A DNA stretch of 64,000 nt from Halobacillus andaensis (GCF_014636475.1 NZ_BMEL01000003.1:124001-188000), one strand, 5' to 3'; shown: positions 8,648 to 18,740, counted from the first letter of the stretch. Translations and numbers: made by a program. Notes: generated from the sequence alone by a model not told the origin.

Positions 8648-10205
8648 ACTCCTTCTTCTTATTATTGATGTAGTTGGTCGGTGTTACTCCTGTATATTTC
8701 TTGAAAACTTGTCCAAAATAACGCGGGTTGTTTCCAAAACCTACAGCTTCCGCTACTTCAAAAATCTTGACCTCGTCCGATTCCTCTATGAGTTCAATCG
8801 CCTTTTCAATCCGTCGATTAATAAGAAAGTTAGAAAATCGTTCTCCTTTTTCCTTCTTAAATAATTTTCCTAAATAATCCGAATTCATATAGAGGACATC
8901 GGACGCAATGTGAGATAAAGAAAGTTCTTGATCCCCAAGATTTTTCTCGACGAACTCGACGACACGGTTAATGATGTTACTTTGAGTTTGCTTCGTCCGC
9001 TCGTAATGGTGCTGAGAAATTTCAGTAGCTACCTTCTCTAAAAACTGCCTCATTTCGTGGAAGTTATCATATTCCTGGAAGACAATGATTTGCTTAAAAT
9101 ATTGATCCATATCTTCTTTGCTGGATTGTCGAATAACGGACATGAACAGCTCTAAACAATGAGATTGTACGAGACTCACTTCATACTTTTCCTGCCAAAC
9201 TTCTTCAAAAAAATCATTTAAATAGTGGAGAACCATTTCTGTATTGCCGCTCCGAATCGCATAAATTAAGTCCTCATGATCATATTGCAATTCTTCTATA
9301 CTTGTTTGATCTTTTTTCAAATCCTTCATCGTAATAATACTTCCACCAGTCACATAAAAACGCTGCGTCAAACAATTCAAGGTTTCATTATATAAGTGGC
9401 GCAGCTGACTAATGCTTCCTAAATCGCTAACAGCCACCGTATAATCCATTGGATAAAAGCTTGTAAACGACGTTTTTGCTTCTTTTAACTTTTCTATTAC
9501 TTCTTCTAGAGAGGTGAACTCGGTGAGTATGACAATTTTATCTCCTATCGTCGTTTCTAATGGAATCGAATGCTCCCCTATTTTCTCAACCATCACCTTT
9601 TTAAGAGCTAATAAGTGCTCGTATTCATACGGATCATCCATTTTAATAACGAGAAGCCGGAACTCCTGTGAATTCGTATCAATCTCAAATAATTGACTGT
9701 AGTGCTCCCAATCCTGCACCCCATATTTCTTATTCGTAATGTAGTCTTTTAAAAATTGCTCTTTCGCTTTTGGCATCACTTGTTTCAGATGGTCTTTCAT
9801 ATTTTGCAAAAACTCGGCCTTATCCTGTTCTTCGTCTAAATCCCCTACAACTTCCCGTAACGCCTTTTCTATTTTCTGCTCATTGCTTGGTTTAAGAAGG
9901 TAATGCTTTACATTACACTCCATCGCGGTCTTCGCAAATTCAAATTCATCGTGACCTGAAAGAACGATAAACCGAATATCAAGATAGAGCTTGTGCACTT
10001 TTTGGATCAATTGGACGCCATTTAGGCCCGGCATTTTAATATCTGTGATTACAATATCCGGCTGATGCTCAACAATCATTTCAAAAGCCATTTGACCGTG
10101 ATTAGCTTTAGCAGCTAACTCGGTTCCGCACTCCTCCCAATTAACAATAGCCGCGATCCCCTCTAATATATTGATCTCGTCATCGACTAACAGTACTTTA
10201 TACAC
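8646..10205 (-). CDS. Response regulator, REC plus AraC-type HTH (YesN-like)
   Basis: A 519-residue two-component regulator. The N-terminal receiver domain has the acidic pair in LLVDDE, phospho-acceptor D55 in DIVITDIKMPG and the conserved Lys in LLKPS. A long middle region is followed by two AraC helix-turn-helix motifs in the last ~100 residues (LSLSHIASDVLYMNSDYLGKLF and EVAEAVGFGNNPRYFGQVFKK). It starts 6 bp after the sensor-kinase stop, so both are co-translated. Such pairs switch on the adjacent ABC importer and degradative genes when the oligosaccharide is sensed; here the obvious target is the operon starting at 8458. Confidence 0.92.
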   Translation of the reverse strand: MYKVLLVDDEINILEGIAAIVNWEECGTELAAKANHGQMAFEMIVEHQPDIVITDIKMPGLNGVQLIQKVHKLYLDIRFIVLSGHDEFEFAKTAMECNVKHYLLKPSNEQKIEKALREVVGDLDEEQDKAEFLQNMKDHLKQVMPKAKEQFLKDYITNKKYGVQDWEHYSQLFEIDTNSQEFRLLVIKMDDPYEYEHLLALKKVMVEKIGEHSIPLETTIGDKIVILTEFTSLEEVIEKLKEAKTSFTSFYPMDYTVAVSDLGSISQLRHLYNETLNCLTQRFYVTGGSIITMKDLKKDQTSIEELQYDHEDLIYAIRSGNTEMVLHYLNDFFEEVWQEKYEVSLVQSHCLELFMSVIRQSSKEDMDQYFKQIIVFQEYDNFHEMRQFLEKVATEISQHHYERTKQTQSNIINRVVEFVEKNLGDQELSLSHIASDVLYMNSDYLGKLFKKEKGERFSNFLINRRIEKAIELIEESDEVKIFEVAEAVGFGNNPRYFGQVFKKYTGVTPTNYINNKKKE

Positions 10206-10211
10206 AGTGCC

Positions 10212-11933
10212 TCACTCCGTCATAAAAGGTAATAAAATTCTGACCTTCGTGCCTTCCCCAATTGTGCTGTCGATTGTAATTCCATAAGCATCGCCAAACA
10301 TCATTTTTATCCGCTCATTAATATTACTTAACCCGATGCCTGAGCTTTTCGAATGAATTTTTCCACGGTAAATGCCTTCGAGCTTATCTTCTTCAATTCC
10401 CGGCCCATTATCGGTTACGGTGATCTCTAGATCCTCTCCTACTTCTGTGATGTCCACGGAGATACGACATTCATCGATCATTTCTTCGAGGCCATGCTGA
10501 ATCGCATTTTCTACAATAGGCTGAATCGAGAGCTTAGGGATCTTACTCTCGTGATAGTCCATTGGGATATCAAGTGAAAAAACCAAACGCTGGTCATAAC
10601 GATATTTTTGAATCGTAATATAATTGCGTACGATCTCCAGCTCTTCTTTAATGGTGATCATCGGAGCTTTCTTACTAATAATATTTCTCATCATATTTCC
10701 AAGAGCATCCGCCATTACAGAGATTTTTTCTTGTTTATTAATCTTTGCCAGCCAATTGATCGAGTCTAACGTATTGTATAAGAAGTGCGGATTGATTTGA
10801 GCTTGCAATGCTTTATATTCCGTCTCTTTAATCATTAACTGCTTCGTATAATTCTCCTTAATCAATTCATTGATACGATTAAGCATCAAACGAAAATTAT
10901 CGTGTAATTCTCCAATCTCATCATTGTAATACTCTTCAGGAATGGATTCATCGAAGTCCCCTTCCTGCACTTTTTTCATACGGGCTGATAAAGACTCTAA
11001 CGGTTTGGAAATATTGTTAGCGGCACGCCTGCTTAACAATATAGTCAAAGTCAGCATAAGTAAGAAACATACAATCATGATAAGCTTTATGGCGTCTGTT
11101 TGCTTACTAATGTTGTCATATGGAAGCAAATGATGATAGGTTAACTGGGAAAACTGGGAGTGAGAGTAAGACAATAAATATTCTTTGCCATCAATTTCGG
11201 TTGTAGTGTAACCGCTTCCATCTCCTTCATTAGAAAAATCCTCAATTTCCCATTCTCCTTCATTACTTTGGTAGAATATTTCGTTATCACTCGTAATAAC
11301 AAAATCCTTATTATCAGGGGAGAAATTAAGCGTCTCTTTCACAAACTCATCCATATCGATTGAAATAATTAACGTTCCTAAGTTCTGTAAGCTGAGGTTT
11401 TCTTTTTTTCTAATCAGACGAGCAGATGAAATGGCATTTTCACCGTCCACCGGGGTCCATACATTAGCCCCTTCAGTGTCGGCTAAAAGCCTTCTGATTT
11501 TTAATGAATCATTTTCAATTTCAGTATCAAATCCCGTCGTGTGCTTTTCACCGTATCGATCGATGACTTGCATAGAAGAAATATACCGTCTGATGGAAGC
11601 GTAGGTAAGCAGCCGCTCAAGCAAGCGGCTTTCTGTTTCATAAGCCTCAAACGTATACTTTTCATTATTAATGGTGTCTATATACCTTTGGACCACGCCA
11701 TCGGTACTGACTTGAAAAGAAAGGTCCTCAATCATATTTAACTCTTTATCAACGACAGAAGAAGACAAACGTAACATATCTGCGGACTCATCATATATTC
11801 GTTCCTCATATAAAGATGTAAAGTAATGATACGTGATCAGGCCCAGCAAACCAAAAATCATTAAAAGGAGGAGAGAAACAGAAAATATTTTATCTTTAAT
11901 TTTGAAGTTGCTATAAAAAGGCTTAACCTTCAT
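10212..11933 (-). CDS. Sensor histidine kinase (YesM-like)
   Basis: A 573-residue membrane sensor. One span lies near residues 15-38 and a second near 281-301, enclosing a ~240-residue extracellular Cache-like sensor region. A HAMP segment (SKPLESLSARMKKVQEGDF) follows, then the LytS/YesM-type kinase with phospho-acceptor H383 in QINPHFLYNTLDS and ATP-binding boxes VTDNGPGIEE and GIGLSNINERI. The start has GGGGGAGGG. It is co-transcribed with the YesN-like regulator immediately downstream. It probably senses a pectin-derived sugar outside the cell, perhaps via the binding protein. Confidence 0.93.
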   Translation of the reverse strand: MKVKPFYSNFKIKDKIFSVSLLLLMIFGLLGLITYHYFTSLYEERIYDESADMLRLSSSVVDKELNMIEDLSFQVSTDGVVQRYIDTINNEKYTFEAYETESRLLERLLTYASIRRYISSMQVIDRYGEKHTTGFDTEIENDSLKIRRLLADTEGANVWTPVDGENAISSARLIRKKENLSLQNLGTLIISIDMDEFVKETLNFSPDNKDFVITSDNEIFYQSNEGEWEIEDFSNEGDGSGYTTTEIDGKEYLLSYSHSQFSQLTYHHLLPYDNISKQTDAIKLIMIVCFLLMLTLTILLSRRAANNISKPLESLSARMKKVQEGDFDESIPEEYYNDEIGELHDNFRLMLNRINELIKENYTKQLMIKETEYKALQAQINPHFLYNTLDSINWLAKINKQEKISVMADALGNMMRNIISKKAPMITIKEELEIVRNYITIQKYRYDQRLVFSLDIPMDYHESKIPKLSIQPIVENAIQHGLEEMIDECRISVDITEVGEDLEITVTDNGPGIEEDKLEGIYRGKIHSKSSGIGLSNINERIKMMFGDAYGITIDSTIGEGTKVRILLPFMTE

Positions 11934-12018
11934 TATTTCCCTCCCCCTGTCTTTTTAAATCGAATTATATCATAATTTTCTAAATTTTAAATGTAAATTA
12001 TTACTATAACGCTTGTCT

Positions 12019-13332
12019 TTAAGCGGAAGCTCTTACCTTTTTATCCTTTTGCGACCTCATGTTATACACCACACTTAATACAACAACAAGTCCAACTAGT
12101 TCACCGAGTGAAGCAGCGATGGAACCGTTTATGCCATTCCACGATGGAAAATAGTTAACTAAAAGAGACACCGACCCAATCACTGTCATTAAATTTACGA
12201 TTTGAGCGACAGCCATCCGCTTCGTCTTTCGGTGCAGCATGAGGAATCCATTTAAGAAATCGACCCATGGAAAGACTAATGTCTTGATCATAAAAAATTT
12301 CAGTACGGCAATTGTTGTCATCGCCAGCTCGTCATCTGCTCCCATCACTACTTCCATAAACCAGAATCCTACTGGCGTATAACATAAAACAACAAGAGTT
12401 AATGTAGGAAGCAGACTGATGAGAACGATAAACTTTATAACCTTTTGCCTGTTCTCTTCATAAAGCTGCAGTACAAGCTGATGGGTATACATGAAAAAGC
12501 TTAACAGCATCTGGGTAATGCTAAAGGCTAAAGCGAAGGAGGCAATTCCGATTTCAATATTATTTGTTTTAGCTAAAAATATATAAATAACAGGGACGAG
12601 GATCGTTTGAATTACAAAATAAAACGCTAAAGGCAAATAAAAGTTTGCGATTTCCGCTTTTCGCAGCTTGGTTACTTGCTTATGATAAGCTTCTTTTAAA
12701 ATCCGATGGCCCTTCCAAACACTAATGATGCACTCGATGAACATCCCCGTTAAAAATAAAATCGCACCACTTGCACTCGTGACAAAATCAAAATAAACAA
12801 ATAAGTAGGCGACAAGAAACATGATCATTAAACGAATGACAACCATGATCGTCAACCACTTGGTTTCCAAATGATTAATAATAATTCCTTGATAAATCCC
12901 GCGAATTCCTGAAAAAATAATAACAAACAAAATAATCGCAAAGGTATCAGAAATCGTGTGCACCATGTTTTCATCCGCATTAAATAAGTTTATATAAACC
13001 CAGTCACCAAACGAACTATAGACCATTAACAAGCAAAAGCCCATAATGATGCCCATTGGAAAGATCATAAATAAAGAAAGCACCTTAAACGACTGAATAT
13101 CCTTAACAAGAGCAGAACAGGTCTGTCTAAATACAATGATGGGCCTTTCAATAATCCCGAATAAAGCAAAGGCTACGGCATAACAAGCTATAATGAAAGC
13201 TGCATTTTCTCCTCGGCTTAATGTTCCATTAATGATGACATGCGTAATGGAGGTTAAACTGGCAGAAAATCCTAAAGGGATAAAAAATGCACTAAGCTGC
13301 TTGTAAGTTAAACGACCATCTCTAGCATTCAC
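12019..13332 (-). CDS. MATE/Wzx-like polytopic membrane protein
   Basis: About 437 residues with twelve or so hydrophobic spans and the even spacing of MATE/MOP-superfamily transporters. I see no clear substrate motif. I chose a GTG start at 13330-13332 preceded by GAAGGAATCAAC; a longer frame to 13458 runs into hairpin repeat H and lacks a ribosome-binding site there. It lies between the pectate lyase gene and the YesM-like kinase gene on the same strand. The island lacks an obvious galacturonate symporter, so a role in moving a sugar acid or a by-product is possible, but plain multidrug export cannot be excluded. Confidence 0.65.
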   Translation of the reverse strand: MNARDGRLTYKQLSAFFIPLGFSASLTSITHVIINGTLSRGENAAFIIACYAVAFALFGIIERPIIVFRQTCSALVKDIQSFKVLSLFMIFPMGIIMGFCLLMVYSSFGDWVYINLFNADENMVHTISDTFAIILFVIIFSGIRGIYQGIIINHLETKWLTIMVVIRLMIMFLVAYLFVYFDFVTSASGAILFLTGMFIECIISVWKGHRILKEAYHKQVTKLRKAEIANFYLPLAFYFVIQTILVPVIYIFLAKTNNIEIGIASFALAFSITQMLLSFFMYTHQLVLQLYEENRQKVIKFIVLISLLPTLTLVVLCYTPVGFWFMEVVMGADDELAMTTIAVLKFFMIKTLVFPWVDFLNGFLMLHRKTKRMAVAQIVNLMTVIGSVSLLVNYFPSWNGINGSIAASLGELVGLVVVLSVVYNMRSQKDKKVRASA

Positions 13333-13380
13333 GTTGATTCCTTCTTTCTGTTTAATCCACCACATTATAAAAAATAGAAT

Positions 13381-13507
13381 AAAGGGTTTTAGGAAACAAC
13401 TCCCTTTTCCATGGGCGAATGGTGTGCCTCCTCGGACTTTAAAGCCCTCCGTGGTCACACCTTATTCGTATCTCCCATAGGAGTCTCGCCGTTTCCTAAA
13501 ACCCTTT
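13381..13507. repeat. 127-bp imperfect palindrome H, copy 2
   Basis: The outer arms AAAGGGTTTTAGGAAAC and GTTTCCTAAAACCCTTT are perfect complements. The interior matches copy 1 (1864-1988) in reverse orientation, including GGCGAATGGTGTGCCTCCTCGG and GGTCACACCTTATTCG segments. It lies between the MATE-like gene start and the pectate lyase terminator. Confidence 0.7.
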
Positions 13508-13530
13508 TGCAATAATAGATCACTAGCTCA

Positions 13531-13628
13531 AAGGAACTGAACAAATGACAATTCCTGCTTAACGAGCAGACAAGAGAAGCCACACGGAAAGAGGCGCTTT
13601 TTCCTGTTCCTTTTCACCAGACAAAAAC
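13531..13628 (+). repeat. Repeat module M, copy 2
   Basis: Matches 1694-1790 in the same orientation: TTTTTCCTGTTCCTTTTC then CAGACAAAA, with TCCTGC and GAGCAGACA upstream. In copy 1 module M precedes hairpin H; here it follows H, so the two modules are arranged differently at the two sites. Confidence 0.5.
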
Positions 13629-13685
13629 ACGAAAGAAGGACCATGTAAACGCATATTATATCCTTCTATGTTTGTTCAACAGGTT

Positions 13686-13717
13686 AAGAAGAGGGGCTCG
13701 GCTCCCCCCCTCTTCTT
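13686..13717 (-). terminator. Hairpin terminator after the pectate lyase gene
   Basis: AAGAAGAGGGG (13686-13696) pairs with CCCCTCTTCTT (13707-13717) immediately after the stop codon. The trailing T-run on the minus strand is short (TTCTTAACC), so termination may be partial. Confidence 0.65.
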
Positions 13718-13721
13718 TTGA

Positions 13722-16700
13722 TTATTTCACCTCAATCACTGCAGCCGCTTGAAATGGAACTCCAGAGTTTAACTTGCCTGTAAGTACCACTTCCTGCTCT
13801 CCTATTTGAAGAATCGAAGCTAACTGATCACGTGAGAATTGGATCTCGTATTCATCAGTTCCATCTTCATCAAAGTCAGCAATCTGCTTTGATATTGGTT
13901 CAAGTTCACCATTTACTTGAACCGTTTCTATATCTATATCGGCTAGTTCAAATCCGTCCTGCAGAGTTAAATAAGCCTGAGCTTTCGGTCCTCTATGATC
14001 ATTATGCTTTTTCCCTTTTTCTCTTTTTTTAATAGTTTCAGGCTCCCATTTGGCATCAGCAGAAACCTGGAACTTAAGGAAACCTCCTTTTATAATGTTT
14101 CCATTCTCATCTCTTTCGTAAGGCAGATCAGGTGTCAGACTCACAAAATTATCATCTGTTAATTCCGTTCCTGATTCATTTTGACTTACACTTCCATTAA
14201 AGAAGAAGTTCTCATCAGATGCTGCTTCCTCTGGGTATTGATCCGCACCCGAATAATCCGTTTGATAAGAAATAAATTGATCGATTGTAAAATCTTCTTC
14301 AATATTGGAATACGTCGTAAAGGAAAGGTTTCGCCCGGCATTATTGTAAGAAACATTGTTTTCAGCAATAACACCTGGGTTACTATTACTAGTAATTCCA
14401 TCCGCTCCGTTGTTAAATGCTAAGCTATCTCGAAGAATATGAGGAACATGAATCCCTTCTCCTCCAAGCTTAAAGCCGTTCTTATCACCATCACCGACCG
14501 TACCATCTGTAAGGGAGCCGTTCTCATAAGCAATACTGTCCTCAATTAAAACAGATCCAATCGCACCAGTCCCTGCTTTTGTATACAAGTCCCAGCCATC
14601 ATCAATGTTATGGTGGGCAATACAGCCAAGGAATACATTGTTCTCCCCTGACGTTAGTTTGGCTGCAAATCCATCGGCATTGTTATCGGAAGGATCACGG
14701 TTATCAAACGACTCACTATTTAAAATTAAGTTGTTCGAAGGCCATTCCTCTTTTGGTGCATCACTGTCAGTACGACTGATTTGCAGTCCTGTATCACCAT
14801 GTTCATAGAAGCGGCTTTCCTCAACAATGTTATCATTACCACCTACGGTAAATCCTTTTGTGTTACCGGCAGAACGAGCAAAGTCGATTCCTTTAACGTG
14901 CCAATAATCACCGCTAAGTACAACACCTTCAGACCTTTTGTCAAAATCGATTACAGGGCGGGCCCCGTCTTCTGCCACTAAATATTTCATGTTGTCTTTT
15001 GTTCCATCGTTGTACTTTGCGATTTCCAATTTAGAGTCCCGGACATAGTCGCCTTCACTCAGTACGATTTTCTGACCAGGCAGAACATATTCTACGGCAG
15101 TATCGAGATCCACCGGATTTTCCTCTGTCCCGTCTCCGTCACCTGCTGCTGAAGGGGTGACATGGATATCCCCCTCTTCATTGAACGTTTTCATCGAAAC
15201 GGTAAAGTTTTTGACTTGTTTCCCGTATGAAGTCAAATTCTGCGTATCATCGGGAAGGAAAGTAATGCTGAAATTCGTATCATCATTAGTGGCTAACTCA
15301 GCTGGAACACTTGTCAATTCTCCTTGTTCAACTGATTCATTACTTACAATTTCTTCACTACCCTGCTTAACGCTTACGACACCATCTACGTTGGAGTCCA
15401 GCAGCAGGTCATATTCTGATTCAGACGTTTTATTCCTGGACTCTATACTAAATTCAGGCACAACAGGCTCTTCAGGTGCTTCAACCTTAGGAGGGTCCGT
15501 TTCTTGAGCTGTCACTGAATAATCTATATTGCTCACTTCAATATCAGCAAGCCGAGCTGTATAAAATCCTACATATATTTTGGAATCCTGTACATTTAAA
15601 ATGTCCGGTTCAAAGAAAATCTCTTCATCCCCATCGTTCAGCTTGCCAGTGTAGCCACTGTTCGTTTTAGATAAAGTTAAACGATAATCCTGTTCCGGGT
15701 ATGTGTTGCCTGCTTCAGGCTTCTCATCATTCAGCATCGTCTTTTGGATTCCCTGGCTGCCAGCACCATCTGGAGATTCTACTCCATCACGAATGAACAG
15801 CTGGGTTCCATTCTTTTCCTGAGTTCCTCCGCTAAAGCCACCGACAGCAGCAATGTTAGACGCAAATACACTTGAGTTATCTTCTTCCCCTATTGCGTCA
15901 CGCGCCATAATGCCAAACGATTCCTGCCCATCGTGATTTGGACTCTTCGCGTATTCATTCACTTTAATATCAGCCGAAAGTTCAAAGTTGTCTTCTTCCG
16001 CATCAATCTCAGTATAATAATAGGTAATTCCATCATGGTCACCGGTAATTTTACCAGCCCCTGGTTCAGCTACAATTCGGACTGTCCCGTCTTCTTCTGT
16101 AATGTAATTAGTATCACTACCGGTAGACTGGCCGAATTGAATCGTCTGCCAATCCACTTCCCCTTGATCTCGAACCGTTACATCAAACGTAATGGGTTCA
16201 ATTGACTCTGCAGCAGGCGTGACGGTAATTGGATACACACCCTCTTCAGAAGAATTAAATTCAGAAGCAGAAAGCTCGTATTCAGACTCGTCTAAAGGTT
16301 CTTCATCCCCATTATCATAGACTTTAGAAATTCCGAGCCCCTCCGCATCAAATTCTTCTTCGAGGTCGTATGTCGTCTTAGGATAATCGGTAACTTTTAT
16401 TCCCTCTGACTCTTTTTCTTTCACATTCACAACAAACGTAGTCTCTTGCCCTTTATAGGACAGGGTAACTTCTTTGTCACCTTTTGTACTTGTATCGAGT
16501 TCAGAGACATCAAGCTGATCTTTTGTTAATCGTTCTGTCGTTCCTTCACTATAAACTGCCTCGACCGAAAGACCATCCAGGTCAAGCTCATCACCTATAA
16601 AATACTGAGTTTTAGTAGGTACTTGAATGACCTCAAGTGCTGAAACCTGTTCATCCTTGACTTCAATGTCAAATGAAGCGGACACGTCAGAGTCCTGTGT

Positions 16701-17831
16701 AGATTGAATAGTGACTGATTTAGTCCCTGGTTCCGTTAACTGCGCACCCTCTTCCATTTCTTCACCATCAATGAAAAAAGAGTACTGATCCCTCGTCAAC
16801 ACTTCTTCCTGATAACCGTCTTCATATTCTCCGATCACTTCCAGCCCCTCTGGGTCAAAATGATCGTCTACATAATAATCCGTTTTTGCGGGGTAATAAT
16901 TGATGTACATATCAGTTAACTGCAGTTCTGTAATGGTTAAGTCAATTTCTTTTTCAATGCCGTTATAACTGATTGTTATGGTATTTGTACCAGGTTCACT
17001 ACTGTCAAACCCTGTAACAATATAATCTTCCTCCGTTAACGTCTCCGTGCTGCCATCTTCCTGGACTGCCTTAACCTCTAGTCCGTCTAAATCTAAAGGT
17101 TCGTCAATTAAGTATTCTGTCTTCATATTCTCTGCATTCACTTCTATATCAGAAACCTCTGCTGACTGCTCGACATTCGTATCACTGAATGTCACTGTTC
17201 CATTACGTGCCACGTAAAACCCTAAATAAATGTCGTCTGAGAAGGCTTCATCTAATGACACGGTCTCACTTTGACCATTTGAGGTGATGACAAACGTATC
17301 ACCTGATTTTTTAATAGACAAGTCATATGTCTCGCCTGGACCGGGAGCTGTATTTTCTGAGAATACATCGAGCTTACTCAATCCCCCCTGACTATAAAAT
17401 CCCCTCATTGCATCATCTAACGCACCGACGGCGACATAGTTAGCTGCTTGCTTTCCACTGTCCCCATTTTCCCCAACTCCATCTCTAACCATTAACCCGA
17501 AAGAGCGTTGGCTGTCAGGGCTGTAGGCATCAGCATAAGCCGTCGTTTTGATCTCAAAATTAGCTTCCGCTGGCAGTTTCGTATAATAATAGGAGAGCCC
17601 CTCTTCACTGCTGGCTATTTTTCCACCTGCCGCTTCTACTGTCACAGAACCATCATCATTAAACGTGGGTTCAGGGTTATTACTTTCACTCGTATTTGAT
17701 CCAAAAGCACCAAACTTCCAATCTTCGGAGTCTTCACCAGGCCCCTCTTGAGCGAAAGCCGAAATATTAAAACTGGTCAAAATCATGACGAATATCATAG
17801 CGATCGCCCAATGTCTCATCCATCTCTTCAT
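13722..17831 (-). CDS. Secreted multidomain pectate lyase, family PL9
   Basis: About 1369 residues. A Sec signal peptide (residues 1-28, ending AFA) is followed by a beta-rich module A (35-222), four bacterial Ig-like repeats with the pattern DxLDLDGLxVxAVYxxG (225-555), module B, a diverged duplicate of A (558-775), a linker domain, a PL9 right-handed beta-helix (886-1240) and a C-terminal domain. The calcium and catalytic residues of PL9 are present: D1053 in NNADGF, D1077, D1078 and D1081 in NIDDGWD, and K1121 in NGFKLGG; the Asp spacings equal those of Dickeya Pel9A (209/233/234/237). It cleaves polygalacturonate by beta-elimination outside the cell. The chosen ATG has AAGGAGAGG 8 nt upstream. 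The protein is very acidic. Confidence 0.92.
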   Translation of the reverse strand: MKRWMRHWAIAMIFVMILTSFNISAFAQEGPGEDSEDWKFGAFGSNTSESNNPEPTFNDDGSVTVEAAGGKIASSEEGLSYYYTKLPAEANFEIKTTAYADAYSPDSQRSFGLMVRDGVGENGDSGKQAANYVAVGALDDAMRGFYSQGGLSKLDVFSENTAPGPGETYDLSIKKSGDTFVITSNGQSETVSLDEAFSDDIYLGFYVARNGTVTFSDTNVEQSAEVSDIEVNAENMKTEYLIDEPLDLDGLEVKAVQEDGSTETLTEEDYIVTGFDSSEPGTNTITISYNGIEKEIDLTITELQLTDMYINYYPAKTDYYVDDHFDPEGLEVIGEYEDGYQEEVLTRDQYSFFIDGEEMEEGAQLTEPGTKSVTIQSTQDSDVSASFDIEVKDEQVSALEVIQVPTKTQYFIGDELDLDGLSVEAVYSEGTTERLTKDQLDVSELDTSTKGDKEVTLSYKGQETTFVVNVKEKESEGIKVTDYPKTTYDLEEEFDAEGLGISKVYDNGDEEPLDESEYELSASEFNSSEEGVYPITVTPAAESIEPITFDVTVRDQGEVDWQTIQFGQSTGSDTNYITEEDGTVRIVAEPGAGKITGDHDGITYYYTEIDAEEDNFELSADIKVNEYAKSPNHDGQESFGIMARDAIGEEDNSSVFASNIAAVGGFSGGTQEKNGTQLFIRDGVESPDGAGSQGIQKTMLNDEKPEAGNTYPEQDYRLTLSKTNSGYTGKLNDGDEEIFFEPDILNVQDSKIYVGFYTARLADIEVSNIDYSVTAQETDPPKVEAPEEPVVPEFSIESRNKTSESEYDLLLDSNVDGVVSVKQGSEEIVSNESVEQGELTSVPAELATNDDTNFSITFLPDDTQNLTSYGKQVKNFTVSMKTFNEEGDIHVTPSAAGDGDGTEENPVDLDTAVEYVLPGQKIVLSEGDYVRDSKLEIAKYNDGTKDNMKYLVAEDGARPVIDFDKRSEGVVLSGDYWHVKGIDFARSAGNTKGFTVGGNDNIVEESRFYEHGDTGLQISRTDSDAPKEEWPSNNLILNSESFDNRDPSDNNADGFAAKLTSGENNVFLGCIAHHNIDDGWDLYTKAGTGAIGSVLIEDSIAYENGSLTDGTVGDGDKNGFKLGGEGIHVPHILRDSLAFNNGADGITSNSNPGVIAENNVSYNNAGRNLSFTTYSNIEEDFTIDQFISYQTDYSGADQYPEEAASDENFFFNGSVSQNESGTELTDDNFVSLTPDLPYERDENGNIIKGGFLKFQVSADAKWEPETIKKREKGKKHNDHRGPKAQAYLTLQDGFELADIDIETVQVNGELEPISKQIADFDEDGTDEYEIQFSRDQLASILQIGEQEVVLTGKLNSGVPFQAAAVIEVK

Positions 17832-17879
17832 AAAATAAACCTCTCCTTTTTTAATGCCCCCCACTAAAAAACCCTTTAT

Positions 17880-18740
17880 CTATTTTGTTAATGTTTGGGT
17901 AACTGAAGCCTTCACTCTGGCCTGTTCTCGAACCTTTTCTATATAACTTTTCGCCTCAAGCATTTGGTAATCTTTAGCGGCTTCCATAATAATCTTCACC
18001 TGCGGTTTATATTGTTCTAACAGTTCCATATACAACTCATAATTTAAATCACCTTTGCCTGGAACAACGGTTTCGATTCTGCCATTTTCTCCAAGGATTC
18101 GATCCTTTGCATGACAGGCAATAATTCGTGATCCCAACAGATCAAAAGCTTCTCTAATCACTTCATCTTGATTGAAAAAATTAGTCGCATGCATGAGATT
18201 ACCTGGGTCCAACACGACGCCAATGTTCGATGACGGCACTTCCTCAAGCATGTACTTTAAAGACTTAGCATTTCCAATTAAATGGTCATTTGCGGGTTCT
18301 ATACCGATATACACCCCCCACTTTTCCGCTTCTTCCACCAGTTCCTCAAGCGTCGTCTTTAAAATTAACCATTCATCCCCTGTCCATTCTTCAGACTGCA
18401 GTTTCCCAACCTCACAAGCGACCATAGGTGCACCGAAAAACTTCGCATGACGAATCAGCTCTTTAAACCGGTCAATATTCTCCCGGCGTACAGTAACATT
18501 TTCATGAAAAAAGTGAAGATAGCAGGCCAAAACGGAAATCGACACATTATGCTTATTAAATTCCTCCCCAATGTCTTCTGCGAGTCCAGGACTTAGTAAC
18601 CCTGGGTTGCTAAAATCATAATCATTAAACGCTTTCCATAGGGCAAGCTGTATATGGTCAAATCCCTTCTCTCCCACTTTGTAAGCGGTCTGCTTATAAG
18701 ACATCTTTCCAAATAAATGGGCCAGTACCCCTACACTCAT
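17880..18740 (-). CDS. Sugar phosphate isomerase/epimerase, TIM barrel (AP endonuclease 2 fold)
   Basis: About 286 residues of the xylose-isomerase-like TIM-barrel group. Metal-ligand patterns are visible: GIEPANDH, VVLDPGNLMH, IIACHAKDRI and IIMEA. Such enzymes interconvert sugars or inositol derivatives in the cytoplasm; which pectin-derived sugar is handled cannot be told. The ATG at 18740 follows GGAGGT with good spacing; an in-frame start five codons earlier overlaps that site. It lies between kdgK and the pectate lyase gene, all on the same strand, so it belongs to the pectin regulon by position. Confidence 0.82.
   Translation of the reverse strand: MSVGVLAHLFGKMSYKQTAYKVGEKGFDHIQLALWKAFNDYDFSNPGLLSPGLAEDIGEEFNKHNVSISVLACYLHFFHENVTVRRENIDRFKELIRHAKFFGAPMVACEVGKLQSEEWTGDEWLILKTTLEELVEEAEKWGVYIGIEPANDHLIGNAKSLKYMLEEVPSSNIGVVLDPGNLMHATNFFNQDEVIREAFDLLGSRIIACHAKDRILGENGRIETVVPGKGDLNYELYMELLEQYKPQVKIIMEAAKDYQMLEAKSYIEKVREQARVKASVTQTLTK

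Noticed and set aside
13333-13458. N-terminal extension of the MATE-like protein
   Set aside because: It is encoded by hairpin H sequence; the GTG at 13332 has a better ribosome-binding site and fits the first membrane span.
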